Positions 24,645-32,574 of a stretch of 64,000 nucleotides of DNA are shown in pieces. The position numbers were made by a program, and so were the translations under genes. The DNA lies in assembly GCA_039809495.1 (NCBI GenBank), contig JBDHVC010000023.1, positions 1 to 64,000 of the forward strand, read 5' to 3'. How positions within the stretch are numbered: the stretch's first letter is position 1; every line of letters starts with the position of its first letter. Origin of the DNA: JAFLCL01 sp039809495 (GTDB lineage Bacteria; Myxococcota_A; Polyangia; Polyangiales; Sandaracinaceae). The notes under the pieces were generated by a model. The model was not told the origin of the DNA, searched no databases, and was given only the letters and a program-made list of their open reading frames with translations.

Positions 24645-26276
24645 ATGATGCGAAGCGCGATGGGAGTGATGGTCGGGATCGGGCTCGCGATGAGCGCGTC
24701 CTCGGCGGCGGCGGAGGAGTTCCACGTCTCGCCCGAGGGGAGCGCGAGCGGCGATGGGAGCGCCTCGCGGCCCTGGGATCTGGAGACGGCGCTCGGCCAG
24801 CCCGAGGCGATCTCGCCAGGGGACACGATCTGGCTCCACGGCGGGACGTACGTCGTGCGCGCCGCGACGTCTCGGCTCACCGGTACGGAGGCGGCGCCGA
24901 TCGTCGTCCGCTCGTTCCCGGGCGAGTGGGCCCAGATCGACGGCGCGCCGGGGAACGGATCCGAGGTCACCCTGACGATCAACGGCGCCTGGACCATCTA
25001 TCGTGACTTCGAGCTGACCAACTCCAACGTCAGCCGATGGGCGACGACGGACGAGGAGGAGCGGCCCGATGGCCTCTCCGTCTTCGGGCCGAACCTCAAG
25101 TTCATCAACCTCATCGCCCACGACACGGGCGAGCTCGGCTTCTGGTCGAGCGCCGGAGGCCTCGAGGTCTACGGCTGCCTCCTCTACAACCAGGGCTTCG
25201 ATCGAGCGGGGCGCCGGGGCGCCGGGCACGGGGTCTACACGCAGAACCGCGAGGGCGTGCAGACCTACGAGGACAACATCATCTTCGGCGGCTACAGCTT
25301 CGGCGGCCACGCCTACACGGAGGGCGGGAGCATCCGCGGCTACGCGTTCATCGGGAACGTCTACTTCAACGCGGGCGTGCTCTCGACGATCAGCGGCCAC
25401 AAGGACGACATGCTGATCGGCGGCATGACGCCGGCGGCGCGCATCCTCCTGCGCGAGAACATGAGCTGGGCGCCGCGGAACACCACGCGGAGCACGCAGC
25501 TCGGCTACGGCGCCGTGACGAACGAGGACGTCACGCTCGAGGGCAACTACTTCGTGCTCGGCTCGCTCAACTTCTCCCACCCGTGGACGAGCGTCACGAT
25601 GCACGGCAACACGTTCTACGAGAACGTGGTGGGGACGGTGCGCGCGGAGGATCACCCCGACAACACCTACCTCCACGCGCTCCCGACGGAGACGCGGATC
25701 TTCGTGCGGCCGAACCGCTACGAGGAGGGACGCGCGCTCGTCGTCGTCTACGACTGGAGCGGCACGGACACCGCGCCGGTGGATCTCTCCACCGTCCTCG
25801 CGCCGGGCGACTCGTTCGAGATCCGCAACGGCCAGAACTACTTCGCGGATCCCGTCGTGACGGGCCGCTACGACGGGGGCAGCGTCGCGGTGCCGCTCAC
25901 GGGGCTCGAGCCGGCGCAGCCGATCGGGAGCCCAGGCGCGTTCGAGCCGGAAGAGTTCACCGGGCGACAGTTCAACGTGTTCGTCGTGCGCAGGACCGCG
26001 AGCGGCGGCGGCGAGCGCCCGGACGCGGGCGCGGGCCCCGGCGTGGACGCGAGCGTGCCTCCGGGCGTGGACGCGAGCGTGCCTCCGGGCGTGGACGCGG
26101 GCCTCGTCGTCGGCGACGACGGCGCGGTGGCGCGGCGTGACGCGGGCCCCGGTTTGCGCGGCGAGGATCCGAGCTGCGGCTGTCGCGTCGGAGGACGCGA
26201 GCGGAGCCCAGGGCGCTCGCTCGCGGCGCTCGCACTCGGGCTCGCGCTCCTGCTTCGGCGACGCGCGAAGCGCTGA
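24645..26276 (+). CDS. Secreted parallel beta-helix protein with MYXO-CTERM tail
   Basis: A 543-residue exported protein. A signal peptide (MGVMVGIGLAMSASSAAA) is followed by a right-handed beta-helix region (FHVSPEGSASGDGSAS start, then repeated N-x-F/Y-type rungs such as YRDFELTNSNVSR, VYGCLLYNQGF, YAFIGNVYFNAGV, LEGNYFVLGSL), as in pectate-lyase-like carbohydrate-active proteins. A linker with PGVDASVP repeats leads to the C-terminal SCGCR, a hydrophobic helix (SLAALALGLALLL) and RRRAKR. That is the myxobacterial MYXO-CTERM sorting signal for surface attachment. ATG 24645 follows GCGAGG; 24648 is equally possible. Substrate or enzyme activity is not evident. The gene lies exactly between leader copies A and B. 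Confidence 0.85.
   Translation: MMRSAMGVMVGIGLAMSASSAAAEEFHVSPEGSASGDGSASRPWDLETALGQPEAISPGDTIWLHGGTYVVRAATSRLTGTEAAPIVVRSFPGEWAQIDGAPGNGSEVTLTINGAWTIYRDFELTNSNVSRWATTDEEERPDGLSVFGPNLKFINLIAHDTGELGFWSSAGGLEVYGCLLYNQGFDRAGRRGAGHGVYTQNREGVQTYEDNIIFGGYSFGGHAYTEGGSIRGYAFIGNVYFNAGVLSTISGHKDDMLIGGMTPAARILLRENMSWAPRNTTRSTQLGYGAVTNEDVTLEGNYFVLGSLNFSHPWTSVTMHGNTFYENVVGTVRAEDHPDNTYLHALPTETRIFVRPNRYEEGRALVVVYDWSGTDTAPVDLSTVLAPGDSFEIRNGQNYFADPVVTGRYDGGSVAVPLTGLEPAQPIGSPGAFEPEEFTGRQFNVFVVRRTASGGGERPDAGAGPGVDASVPPGVDASVPPGVDAGLVVGDDGAVARRDAGPGLRGEDPSCGCRVGGRERSPGRSLAALALGLALLLRRRAKR
26038..26103 (+). repeat. 24-bp tandem repeat encoding PGVDASVP
   Basis: Two full units and a partial third of a 24-bp repeat (ccgggcgtggacgcgagc plus gtgcct) lie in the linker of the MYXO-CTERM protein, in frame. 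Confidence 0.8.
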
Positions 26277-26364
26277 GCCTCGATCGTCGAGGAGCGCCTG
26301 CGAGGTAACGAAGGAGGAGCGGCGCTACCCGATCTTCCTCGCGCTCGGGCCGAGCGTCTCCGAG

Positions 26365-26453
26365 TACGCCTCCACCGCCGGTGCGTGAGCGGCCTGTCGA
26401 ACGCCGTTGAGCGGCGGTCTTCCCGCCTCGCTTGACGCGGCGTGTCAAGGGCG
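26365..26453 (-). repeat. Copy B of the fadI leader repeat
   Basis: Homologous to 24451-24540, including the tacgcctcc ribosome-binding-site complement and both palindromes (CGAACGCCGTTGA, now imperfect, and CTTGACGCGGCGTGTCAAG). It lies between the end of the MYXO-CTERM gene and the end of the converging lipoprotein gene, where no gene could use it as a promoter. It therefore looks like a duplication scar. Confidence 0.75.
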
Positions 26454-26478
26454 GGCGAGGGGGCTCGCGGCGTCACCT

Positions 26479-28026
26479 TCAGCGCGGCCGACGCGAGCCT
26501 CCGACGCCGAATCGTGGCGCAAGCGGGTCGCGATCCTCGGCCGGCTCGACCCGGACGTCGTAGCGCACACGGACACCGATCCCCTCCGGCGCGAGGGGGT
26601 GATCGAGAGAAAAGCGCTGCATGTTGTAGATGCACTCCTCGACGAAGGGAGCGGGCGCTCCCTCCACCTGGAGGCGATCCATGTGGCCCTCCGCGTCGAG
26701 ATGAAGATCGACGCGGACCCGGAAGGCGCCGCTCAGCTCGGGCGGGAGGAAGTCGTCGAAGCAGGCCCGAATCGTGTTGATCCTGCGGTGCATCATCGAC
26801 TGCCCCCGGTCGCGATCGAGCCCGGTCACTCGCTCGAGGTTCATCCGGACCTCCGAGGGCCCGCGGCGCACCACCCACGTACCGGGCTCGTCGACGAGCG
26901 CGATCCGCACGAGGAACGCGCGGCGCAGCGCCGAGGGGGCCGGATCGATCCGCATCGGGAGGATCCGCTCGACGTCGGCCGCGTCGAGCCAGTAGTAGAG
27001 GGCGTCGGCCGTCGGGCGCACGCGCGGCTCGAGCAGCACGCGGCGAAGGAGCGTGAACGGATCCTCGTCGCCGCTCGCGCCGAAGATCGCCTCCTCCCAG
27101 ACCCGCCGGAAGGTCTGCTGCTCGGGCTCCGTGAGGCCGGCCGTGCCCGTGCCCGCGAAGAGCTCGTCCGCGACCTCGCCCGCCGCGTCCTCGCGCGGCT
27201 CGGGGAGAGGTCCGCGCGAGCCGGGCGCCGGAGCGTCGAAGGCGACCGCGCGAACCTCGCGCCGGCCGCGATCGACCGAGACGCGGAAGAGCCGGCGCGG
27301 GCGCCCCTCGGGGCGGACGACGAGCGCGTCCGCGTCCGCCTCTCGAGCGACGTCCATGGGGAGCACGCCGCGCGACACCTCCGCGCGGTAGAGGAGGTGG
27401 TCGTGCTCGGCGCCATCGACGACGAGGCACGCGCCGTCGCTCGCCTCGTAGTGGGCCGCGTTCATCGCCTCGCAGTAGGCGTCCGAGGTGTGGCAGGCGC
27501 TCGGGGCCGCGGGATAGCCGAAGGGACCGCACGACGCGGAGCCGCGCGCGACGACGTCGCGCCACCCGACCCCCTCGGGCCGCTCGCTCGGGGGCCAGCT
27601 CTCGAGGACGCGGCTCGCGCCCACCTCGATGGAGAAGCGTGCCTCACGCCCCGCCTCGACGTGCGCGTAGATGACGGGCTTGTACCCGACGCCCGCCGAT
27701 CTCCCACCCCCGCGGCCGAGCTGCTCGACGTAAGGACCGCTCCCGGCGAGACCCTCCGACCCCTCGCCGTCGGGCGCGGCTCGCGGGTACGACAGAAGCC
27801 CCCACTCGTGGATCTCGAAGGACGCGGGCGGGAGCGGCGATGGGGGGGCCTCGCTGGCGGACGGCTCGGGCGGAACGGTGGACGGCGGCTCGGTGCTCGC
27901 TCCCCCACACCCCGAGGTGAGAGCCGCGAGCAGGAGGACCGCGAGCGCGCGAGGTCCGAGCGCCAGGAGCCTCTCCCCGATCGCGACGCGCCCGTTGCCA
28001 GATCCGACGAGCTCCGCCCGAGCCAT
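26479..28026 (-). CDS. Lipoprotein with AgmX/PglI-like C-terminal domain
   Basis: About 515 residues. After an N-terminal segment MARAELVGSGNGRVAI comes a signal helix ending in LLLAALTSGC (lipobox), then a Pro/Ser/Glu-rich linker. The middle (about 60-330) is unrecognised but contains several Cys (SASCGPFGYPAAPSACHTSD, SDAYCEAMN, GACLVVD). The last about 130 residues resemble the AgmX/PglI C-terminal domain of myxobacterial motility and TonB-like proteins (RRINTIRACFDDFLPPEL, VRVDLHLDAEGHMDRLQ, FVEECIYNMQRF). ATG 28026 has GGAGG upstream. Oddly, residues 1-16 and the leader are homologous to the start of fadI, so this gene has acquired a foreign 5' end ahead of its signal peptide. Confidence 0.65.
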   Translation of the reverse strand: MARAELVGSGNGRVAIGERLLALGPRALAVLLLAALTSGCGGASTEPPSTVPPEPSASEAPPSPLPPASFEIHEWGLLSYPRAAPDGEGSEGLAGSGPYVEQLGRGGGRSAGVGYKPVIYAHVEAGREARFSIEVGASRVLESWPPSERPEGVGWRDVVARGSASCGPFGYPAAPSACHTSDAYCEAMNAAHYEASDGACLVVDGAEHDHLLYRAEVSRGVLPMDVAREADADALVVRPEGRPRRLFRVSVDRGRREVRAVAFDAPAPGSRGPLPEPREDAAGEVADELFAGTGTAGLTEPEQQTFRRVWEEAIFGASGDEDPFTLLRRVLLEPRVRPTADALYYWLDAADVERILPMRIDPAPSALRRAFLVRIALVDEPGTWVVRRGPSEVRMNLERVTGLDRDRGQSMMHRRINTIRACFDDFLPPELSGAFRVRVDLHLDAEGHMDRLQVEGAPAPFVEECIYNMQRFSLDHPLAPEGIGVRVRYDVRVEPAEDRDPLAPRFGVGGSRRPR

Positions 28027-28077
28027 CGACACCTCCACCGCGAGCTCCCTGGATGGTTCGCGAGACGTCGTTCAGCG
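27979..28077 (-). repeat. Copy C of the fadI start region (first codons and leader)
   Basis: Bases 27979-28043 align without gaps to 24402-24466 (50 of 65 identical). The alignment continues ungapped to the shared ttcagcg at 28071-28077 (24494-24500 in fadI). It covers the first 16 codons: fadI encodes MAQKGLLGPGNQRVAI and this gene MARAELVGSGNGRVAI, 10 of 16 identical. Confidence 0.75.
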
Positions 28078-29052
28078 ATCCCGTTCGCCAGCCTCTCGAC
28101 GCAACCGCGCGCCCTCCGCGAGCCTCTGCGCGGCCGCGGGGGAGAGCTTCTCGAGCTCGACGAGGAGCTGCCACGCGCCCTCGTCGAAGCGATCGGCGAA
28201 CTCCTCGATGAAGGTCTCCGAGATCGACTGATAGCGAGCGACGGTGCTCCAGTCGACCCGCTCGGCGTGCTCGCGCAGGAAGCTCTCCGAGAGCACCTGT
28301 CGCGAGCAGATCCCCTGCCACCCCTTCCAAACGAGCTGATCGGCGAACTCATGGATGAAGGCCTCGGAGAGCTTCTGGTAGAAGCCGATGTTCTGCCAGC
28401 CGAGCTGTGTGTGGTGCTCACGGAGGAACGCCTCGGAGAGCGGCGAGTAGGTGCAGACCATGACCCAGTTGTGGTGGGTAAACTGCGGCGCATAACGCAC
28501 GGCGAAGGCCTCCGTCACGTAAAGGTCCGGCCAGGTGAGGAGCTGATCCCACGCCCTCTTGGTCTTCGGGATCGCCTCTTCGGTCCTGAACCCGGCGATG
28601 CGGCGGATCGCTCGCACGCCGCGCGAATCCTCGAACTCGCCCGGCTCGAAGAGATAGGGCGCGTCCGGGTCGGGGAGCCGCTCGGCCTCGCCGAGCGCGA
28701 GGACGAGTTCGCCGAGCGCGCCCTCGTCAGCCACGTCGGCTCGAACTCCGAAGCTGCCCTGGACCAGCTCGACGCCTGCGCTCTTCGCTTCACCGGGGAG
28801 AAAGAGGTCGCCGCTGTCACCGCCGAGCTCCCAGAGATCGTAGAGGACCACCGTGGGCGCTCGGGCGTCGACGACCTCGTAGCGCTGTGCGAACACAGGC
28901 TCGTCCCTCGGGAACGCCTTGGCGAACGGCGTCTTCTTACCGAGGTAGGCAGCGAGCGCGACCAGGAGCTGCGCCTGCTGATGCTTGGGGAGCCTCTTCG
29001 CGGCCGCGGCAGACGAGATCTGCGGGCCTCGAGCAATGAGTTGGAGAGACAT
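28072..29052 (-). CDS. Protein with tandem LSE-F-x-x-E-F repeats, unknown function
   Basis: A 326-residue soluble protein. The C-terminal half contains at least four repeats of about 27 residues built on L/I-S-E-x-F-(I/L)-x-E-(F/H)-x-x-x-(L/V)-x-W (LSEAFLREHHTQLGW, LSEAFIHEFADQLVW, LSESFLREHAERVDW, ISETFIEEFADRFDE). The N-terminal half (KHQQAQLLVALAAYLGKK, VVLYDLWELGGDSGD) is unrecognised. Such repeats occur in many bacteria and giant viruses with no assigned role. The start ATG has no evident Shine-Dalgarno. The stop lies 46 bases before the lipoprotein start, so the two may be co-transcribed. Confidence 0.65.
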   Translation of the reverse strand: MSLQLIARGPQISSAAAAKRLPKHQQAQLLVALAAYLGKKTPFAKAFPRDEPVFAQRYEVVDARAPTVVLYDLWELGGDSGDLFLPGEAKSAGVELVQGSFGVRADVADEGALGELVLALGEAERLPDPDAPYLFEPGEFEDSRGVRAIRRIAGFRTEEAIPKTKRAWDQLLTWPDLYVTEAFAVRYAPQFTHHNWVMVCTYSPLSEAFLREHHTQLGWQNIGFYQKLSEAFIHEFADQLVWKGWQGICSRQVLSESFLREHAERVDWSTVARYQSISETFIEEFADRFDEGAWQLLVELEKLSPAAAQRLAEGARLRREAGERDR

Positions 29053-29449
29053 CTGGGGTGACTTAGTTCCGTTCGGCGGACGTGACCGGGGGGTGCGGCT
29101 TCAGGCGGGCGGCGTCGTGGGGCGAGCGTCGCAGGTCGAGGCCGAAGCGTCTAGCGGGAGGAGGGAGGCTTCCACCTCGCGGCTCGGTCGATGGGCGACC
29201 TCACGGCCTCGGCGCCCAGGCAGGAAACGAGGCGCCACGGCCGGCGCACGGGCCGCTCGATGGGGGGCACCGTCGTCGTCCCGCCGATCGACCTCGTGCG
29301 GCAGACGCCGGCGACGACGGTCTCGGAGGCGGTGCTCGAGGTGATCCGCGAGTGCGGCGTGCGCTCGCTCTTCGGCTCGCCGATCCTCCTCGAGCACCTC
29401 GCGTGCTGAGCACCGCGCGCCGACGATCGCGCGCCGACGCCCCGCGCCG
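29053..29449. other. Intergenic stretch (397 bp) holding a gene relic
   Basis: Between two leftward genes. The left part (29053-29259) shows no gene or promoter that I can identify. The right part contains the acyl-AMP-ligase relic listed separately. Confidence 0.5.
29260..29409 (+). pseudogene. Relic of an OleC-like acyl-AMP ligase
   Basis: A 49-codon plus-strand frame with G or C at essentially every third position reads TVVVPPIDLVRQTPA, VSEAVLEVIRECGVRSLF, FGSPILLEHL and then stops. The pattern matches the region of OleC-type AMP-forming ligases around their P(D/E)MDPTRPA and FGSPALL motifs. Nothing before or after continues the enzyme, so this is a fragment of a much larger lost gene (family length about 550 residues). 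The opposite strand carries a dehydratase gene just downstream that may once have belonged to the same pathway. Confidence 0.5.
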
Positions 29450-29830
29450 TCAGTGGTAGCCGAGCACGCCCAGGCTCGCGCGCTCCTTCGTCGCGCCGAG
29501 ACGCTCGATCCGGAAGTGCACCTCGTGGCCGCGCGTCGTCTCGTGCGAGAGCCCGACCTCGAGGGTGTCACCGGGGAGGATCGTCGCCTGGAACTTCACG
29601 CGAAAGAGCCTCTTCGCGCCGAGCGCGGCGAGCTCCGGGAAGCGCCTGCGGGCCTCGACGTCGATGAGCGAGAGCACCTGCGCGACGCCGGGGAGCATGG
29701 GGTTGCCGTGGAAGTGCCCCTCGAAGTACACGAGCTCCGTCGGCACCTCGACCTCGAGCACGAGCTCGCCCGAGGGCGACGTCTCGGTGGAGCGCACGAG
29801 GAAGGAGCGCGACGAGGAGGCGGCCGTCAT
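29450..29830 (-). CDS. ApeI/FabZ-like hotdog-fold 3-hydroxyacyl-[ACP] dehydratase
   Basis: A 126-residue single hotdog domain with the central helix motif of FabZ/ApeI dehydratases (YFEGHFHGNPMLPGVAQV). The His in GHF and the following loop form the active site. Other typical strands are RLFRVKFQATILPGDTLEV and EVHFRIERL. ApeI-type proteins dehydrate 3-hydroxyacyl-ACP in polyene or fatty-acid clusters. Here no ketosynthase or ACP is adjacent, only the ligase relic. The kinase gene on the right is 52 bases away on the same strand. Confidence 0.82.
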   Translation of the reverse strand: MTAASSSRSFLVRSTETSPSGELVLEVEVPTELVYFEGHFHGNPMLPGVAQVLSLIDVEARRRFPELAALGAKRLFRVKFQATILPGDTLEVGLSHETTRGHEVHFRIERLGATKERASLGVLGYH

Positions 29831-29882
29831 CGGCGCGAGCGTCGCAGGCTTCCCGCGCGACGTCGAGCCGGGGCGCCGCGGA

Positions 29883-31472
29883 TCAGGGCTCCGGCGTAGC
29901 GTCGGCCGCCGCTGGCGCAGCGTCGGGCGCCGCGGCCGCCTCGGGCGCGGGCGCGAGGACGTCCGGGCTCCCGATCGCGATCCAGTGCCAGAGCGTCGCC
30001 GCGGTGCCGACGCCGACGACGAGCGCGAGCGCGCCGACGATCGCGAGCCACGGCCACGACGGGCCCGTCGGGATCGGGCCGACGATGCCGGTCTCGGTCG
30101 CGTACATGGAGTCGCGCGGGAGCTCGCTCTCGCGCCCGCTCATCGTCGCGGCGCGGGTGATGCGCGGCGAGGAGTCGAACGACGCCGTCGCGGCGCGCTC
30201 GATGCTCTCGCGACTCTCGCGACTCTCGCGACTCTCGCGGCTCTCACGTGTCGCGCGGCTCTCGCGCGTCGCGGGGCTCTCGCGCGTCGCGGGGCTCGCG
30301 TGGCCGTCGCGGCCTTCGTCCTTCGCGCGCGCCGACGCCTTCGAGCCACGCGGCGACGGAGGCGGGACCGACGAGCGCCCCGTCGTCGAGGCGTCGTGCT
30401 CGAGCGCCCCGAACGCGCTCAGCGCCGAGCCGCGCGGGGCGCCCGCGTCGAGCTGCTCCACGATGCGCTTGATCGAGGCGCGTACGCTCGCCGCGTCCTT
30501 CGGTCGATCCGCTGGATCCTTCTCGAGCAGCCGGTCCGTGAGCTCGACGAGCGCGGGCGGGATGTCGGTGCGCTTCGTGACGGAAGCGATGGGCGGGACG
30601 GCGCTCTGGATGTGCGCCGTGAGGATGCCCATGAGGTTCTCGCCGTCGAAGGGCGGCTGTCCGGTCAAGAGCTCGTAGAGGATGCAGCCGAGCGAGTAGA
30701 GATCCGCGCGCGCGTCGACCGCCTTCCCCATGCACTGCTCGGGGCTCATGTAGGCGGGCGTGCCGAAGATCTCGCCTGCCGTCGTGAGCTTGCGCTTCGA
30801 GTCGAGCGCCTTCGCGATGCCGAAGTCGAGCACCTTCACGAAGACGCCGCCGTCCGGCATCGACAGGAGGTAGACGTTGCCGGGCTTGAGGTCGCGGTGG
30901 ACGATGCGCTGGCCGTGCGCGGCGGTGAGGGCGGCGGCGATCTGCGAGACGACCTCGAGCAGCTCGCGGAGCGGGAGCGGCCCCTCGGCGATGCGAGACT
31001 CGAGCGACTGGCCCTCGAGCAATTCCATCGCGAGGTAGAGCAGGCCCTCTTCCGTCTGGCCGAAGTCGTAGATCGTGACGCAGTGGGGGTGCGAGATGGT
31101 CGAGGCGATCTTCGCCTCGTGGAGGAAGCGCTCGACGAGCTCGGAGCTCGGCGCGTCGGTCGACTTGAGGGTCTTGATCGCGACCTTGCGCTCGATGCTG
31201 AGCTGCGAGGCCGCGTAGACGGTCCCCATGGCGCCGCCGTCGATGCGACGCTCGATGACCCAGCGGCCATCGAGGATCTGGCCGACGAGCGGATCCTTCT
31301 CGTCCTCCATCACGAAGGAGAGCTCGGTCCCATCGGTCGGGCAGAACTGGACGTCGCTGCCGTACGTCTTGCCGCAGGCGGTGCAGAGCCGCGCCGCGCC
31401 CACGCGCGTCGGCTGGATGGCGGTCTTCGGGATGGCGGCCTTCGGGGTGGCGGCCTTCGGTCGGTCGGTCAT
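29883..31472 (-). CDS. Serine/threonine protein kinase with zinc ribbon and C-terminal membrane helix
   Basis: A 529-residue Hanks-type kinase. The N-terminus has a zinc-ribbon-like motif (CTACGKTYGSDVQFCPTDG, about 30-48). The kinase domain (about 70-330) has the glycine loop (RRIDGGAMGTVYAA), Lys (VAIKTLK), catalytic loop HRDLKPGN, DFGIAK and SPEQ, so it should be active. A long Ala/Ser/Arg linker contains runs of RES repeats (RESRESRESRES). A single membrane helix near residue 475 (WLAIVGALALVVGVGTAA) and a short Ala/Pro tail end the protein. Its ATG overlaps the stop of the DUF2231 gene (ATGA), making a three-gene operon with the two small membrane proteins upstream. Confidence 0.93.
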   Translation of the reverse strand: MTDRPKAATPKAAIPKTAIQPTRVGAARLCTACGKTYGSDVQFCPTDGTELSFVMEDEKDPLVGQILDGRWVIERRIDGGAMGTVYAASQLSIERKVAIKTLKSTDAPSSELVERFLHEAKIASTISHPHCVTIYDFGQTEEGLLYLAMELLEGQSLESRIAEGPLPLRELLEVVSQIAAALTAAHGQRIVHRDLKPGNVYLLSMPDGGVFVKVLDFGIAKALDSKRKLTTAGEIFGTPAYMSPEQCMGKAVDARADLYSLGCILYELLTGQPPFDGENLMGILTAHIQSAVPPIASVTKRTDIPPALVELTDRLLEKDPADRPKDAASVRASIKRIVEQLDAGAPRGSALSAFGALEHDASTTGRSSVPPPSPRGSKASARAKDEGRDGHASPATRESPATRESRATRESRESRESRESRESIERAATASFDSSPRITRAATMSGRESELPRDSMYATETGIVGPIPTGPSWPWLAIVGALALVVGVGTAATLWHWIAIGSPDVLAPAPEAAAAPDAAPAAADATPEP

Positions 31473-31996
31473 CGCGGCTCACCCTTCGCGTGGCGCGGCT
31501 CCTCGCGCGATGCGCCGCCGGACGAGCCGCTCGAGGAGCCGTGGCGGCCCTCGTCGTTGCGCGACCGGCTCGAGGAGGGCCTGCGCCCGACCCCGAAGTC
31601 GTAGACGAGCTTGCCCCCGAGCGAGCCCGCCGCCACGATGGCGATGAGGCCGACCGTCTCGAGGATCCGCGCGATCAGGCTCGCGGCCTCCTCGGGCGCG
31701 CCGAGGCGGAGCGCGAACGCGAGCGCGAACGCGCCGAACGCGGACGCCGCGCCCGCGATGTGGGCGTAGAGGGTGCGCCGGGCGGGGTGCCTCTCCGAGA
31801 GCCGTGATCCCTCCACGAAGCCCGTGAGGATCGCCGCGATGCCACCGAGGAGCCCGAGCCCGACCAGGGTGAAGGTGACGACGGGCGTGAGGAAGGACTG
31901 GAAGGGCAGCACCCAGTCGAGCGCGGCCGCGAGGATCCAGAAGGCGATCGGGAAGTGCACGAGCGGCGGGTGCAGGACGACGTGCGGCGAGGTCAT
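31469..31996 (-). CDS. DUF2231-type integral membrane protein
   Basis: A 175-residue protein with four predicted membrane helices. The conserved opening HPPLVHFPIAFWILAAALD is the DUF2231 signature. Helices follow at FTLVGLGLLGGIAAILTGF, HIAGAASAFGAFALAFAL and TVGLIAIVAAGSLGGKLVY, ending with the conserved GKLVYDFGVG. The C-terminal 35 residues are a charged Ser/Arg/Gly tail in the cytoplasm. The start ATG 31996 overlaps the previous gene's stop (31993-31995). DUF2231 proteins often sit beside cytochrome or heme-related genes, but the activity is unknown. Confidence 0.85.
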   Translation of the reverse strand: MTSPHVVLHPPLVHFPIAFWILAAALDWVLPFQSFLTPVVTFTLVGLGLLGGIAAILTGFVEGSRLSERHPARRTLYAHIAGAASAFGAFALAFALRLGAPEEAASLIARILETVGLIAIVAAGSLGGKLVYDFGVGRRPSSSRSRNDEGRHGSSSGSSGGASREEPRHAKGEPR

Positions 31997-32337
31997 AGCC
32001 GGAGCACCAAGCTGATGAGCACGAGGAACGCGCTCACCGCCATCGTCGCGTGGAGGATGACCGCGCCGCGCGGCGGCAGGCGCCTGCGCATGTGGTAGCT
32101 GGCGAGGGTGAAGCCCCCCATCGCGGCGATGACGAAGAGCGAGAGGCTCACCATCACCGTGTTGTCCATCCGAACGCGCGCGAGGACGTAGCCGAGGATC
32201 GAGATCCCCGTCGCGCCGAGGAGCGCGTGGCCCATCGAGAGCATCCACGGCGCGAGCTCGTTGCGGAGCACGTGCGCGGCGAGGACGACGCCGCCCGAGG
32301 CCACGGTCGCGAAGACGACGATCGCGACGATGATCAC
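31993..32337 (-). CDS. Small four-helix membrane protein
   Basis: A 114-residue hydrophobic protein with helices at IVAIVVFATVASGGVVLAA, MGHALLGATGISILGYVLA, SLSLFVIAAMGGFTLASYH and AVILHATMAVSAFLVLISLV. His residues in helices 2 and 4 and in SYH could bind heme, as in DUF420-like or cytochrome-b561-like proteins; this is only a possibility. GTG 32337 with GAGGGG 7-8 bases upstream is the likely start. It is the first gene of the operon with the DUF2231 protein and the kinase, with overlapping starts and stops throughout. Confidence 0.75.
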   Translation of the reverse strand: MIIVAIVVFATVASGGVVLAAHVLRNELAPWMLSMGHALLGATGISILGYVLARVRMDNTVMVSLSLFVIAAMGGFTLASYHMRRRLPPRGAVILHATMAVSAFLVLISLVLRL

Positions 32338-32421
32338 GCGAGGCCCCTCGCGGGCGTCGCGGCTCGAGCGTGGGCAGGCCCCGGCCTGCGATCCATCGAG
32401 GGCTCCTTTCGGTCGAGAAAG

Positions 32422-32437
32422 TGTGACGATTGTCACT
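32422..32437. promoter_or_regulatory. CRP/FNR-family-like binding palindrome
   Basis: TGTGACGATTGTCACT matches the CRP pattern TGTGA-N6-TCACA in 9 of 10 fixed positions and contains perfect GTGAC/GTCAC arms. It lies 85 bases upstream of the leftward membrane-kinase operon and 138 bases upstream of the rightward Cys-rich lipoprotein gene, so it could control either. A cyclase gene occurs 12 kb to the left, but a link is speculative. Confidence 0.5.
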
Positions 32438-32574
32438 GATCTCACGCTGCCGCGCCAGGGACGCCCGCTCGGGATCTCGCCGCTCCTCCACGAACGGGCG
32501 GGCGCGAGCGCAGGCCGCCCGGCGGGGCTCGCTGGGCGATGGGATCGGGTGAGCGCCCGCGGTAAGCTCGGCGG

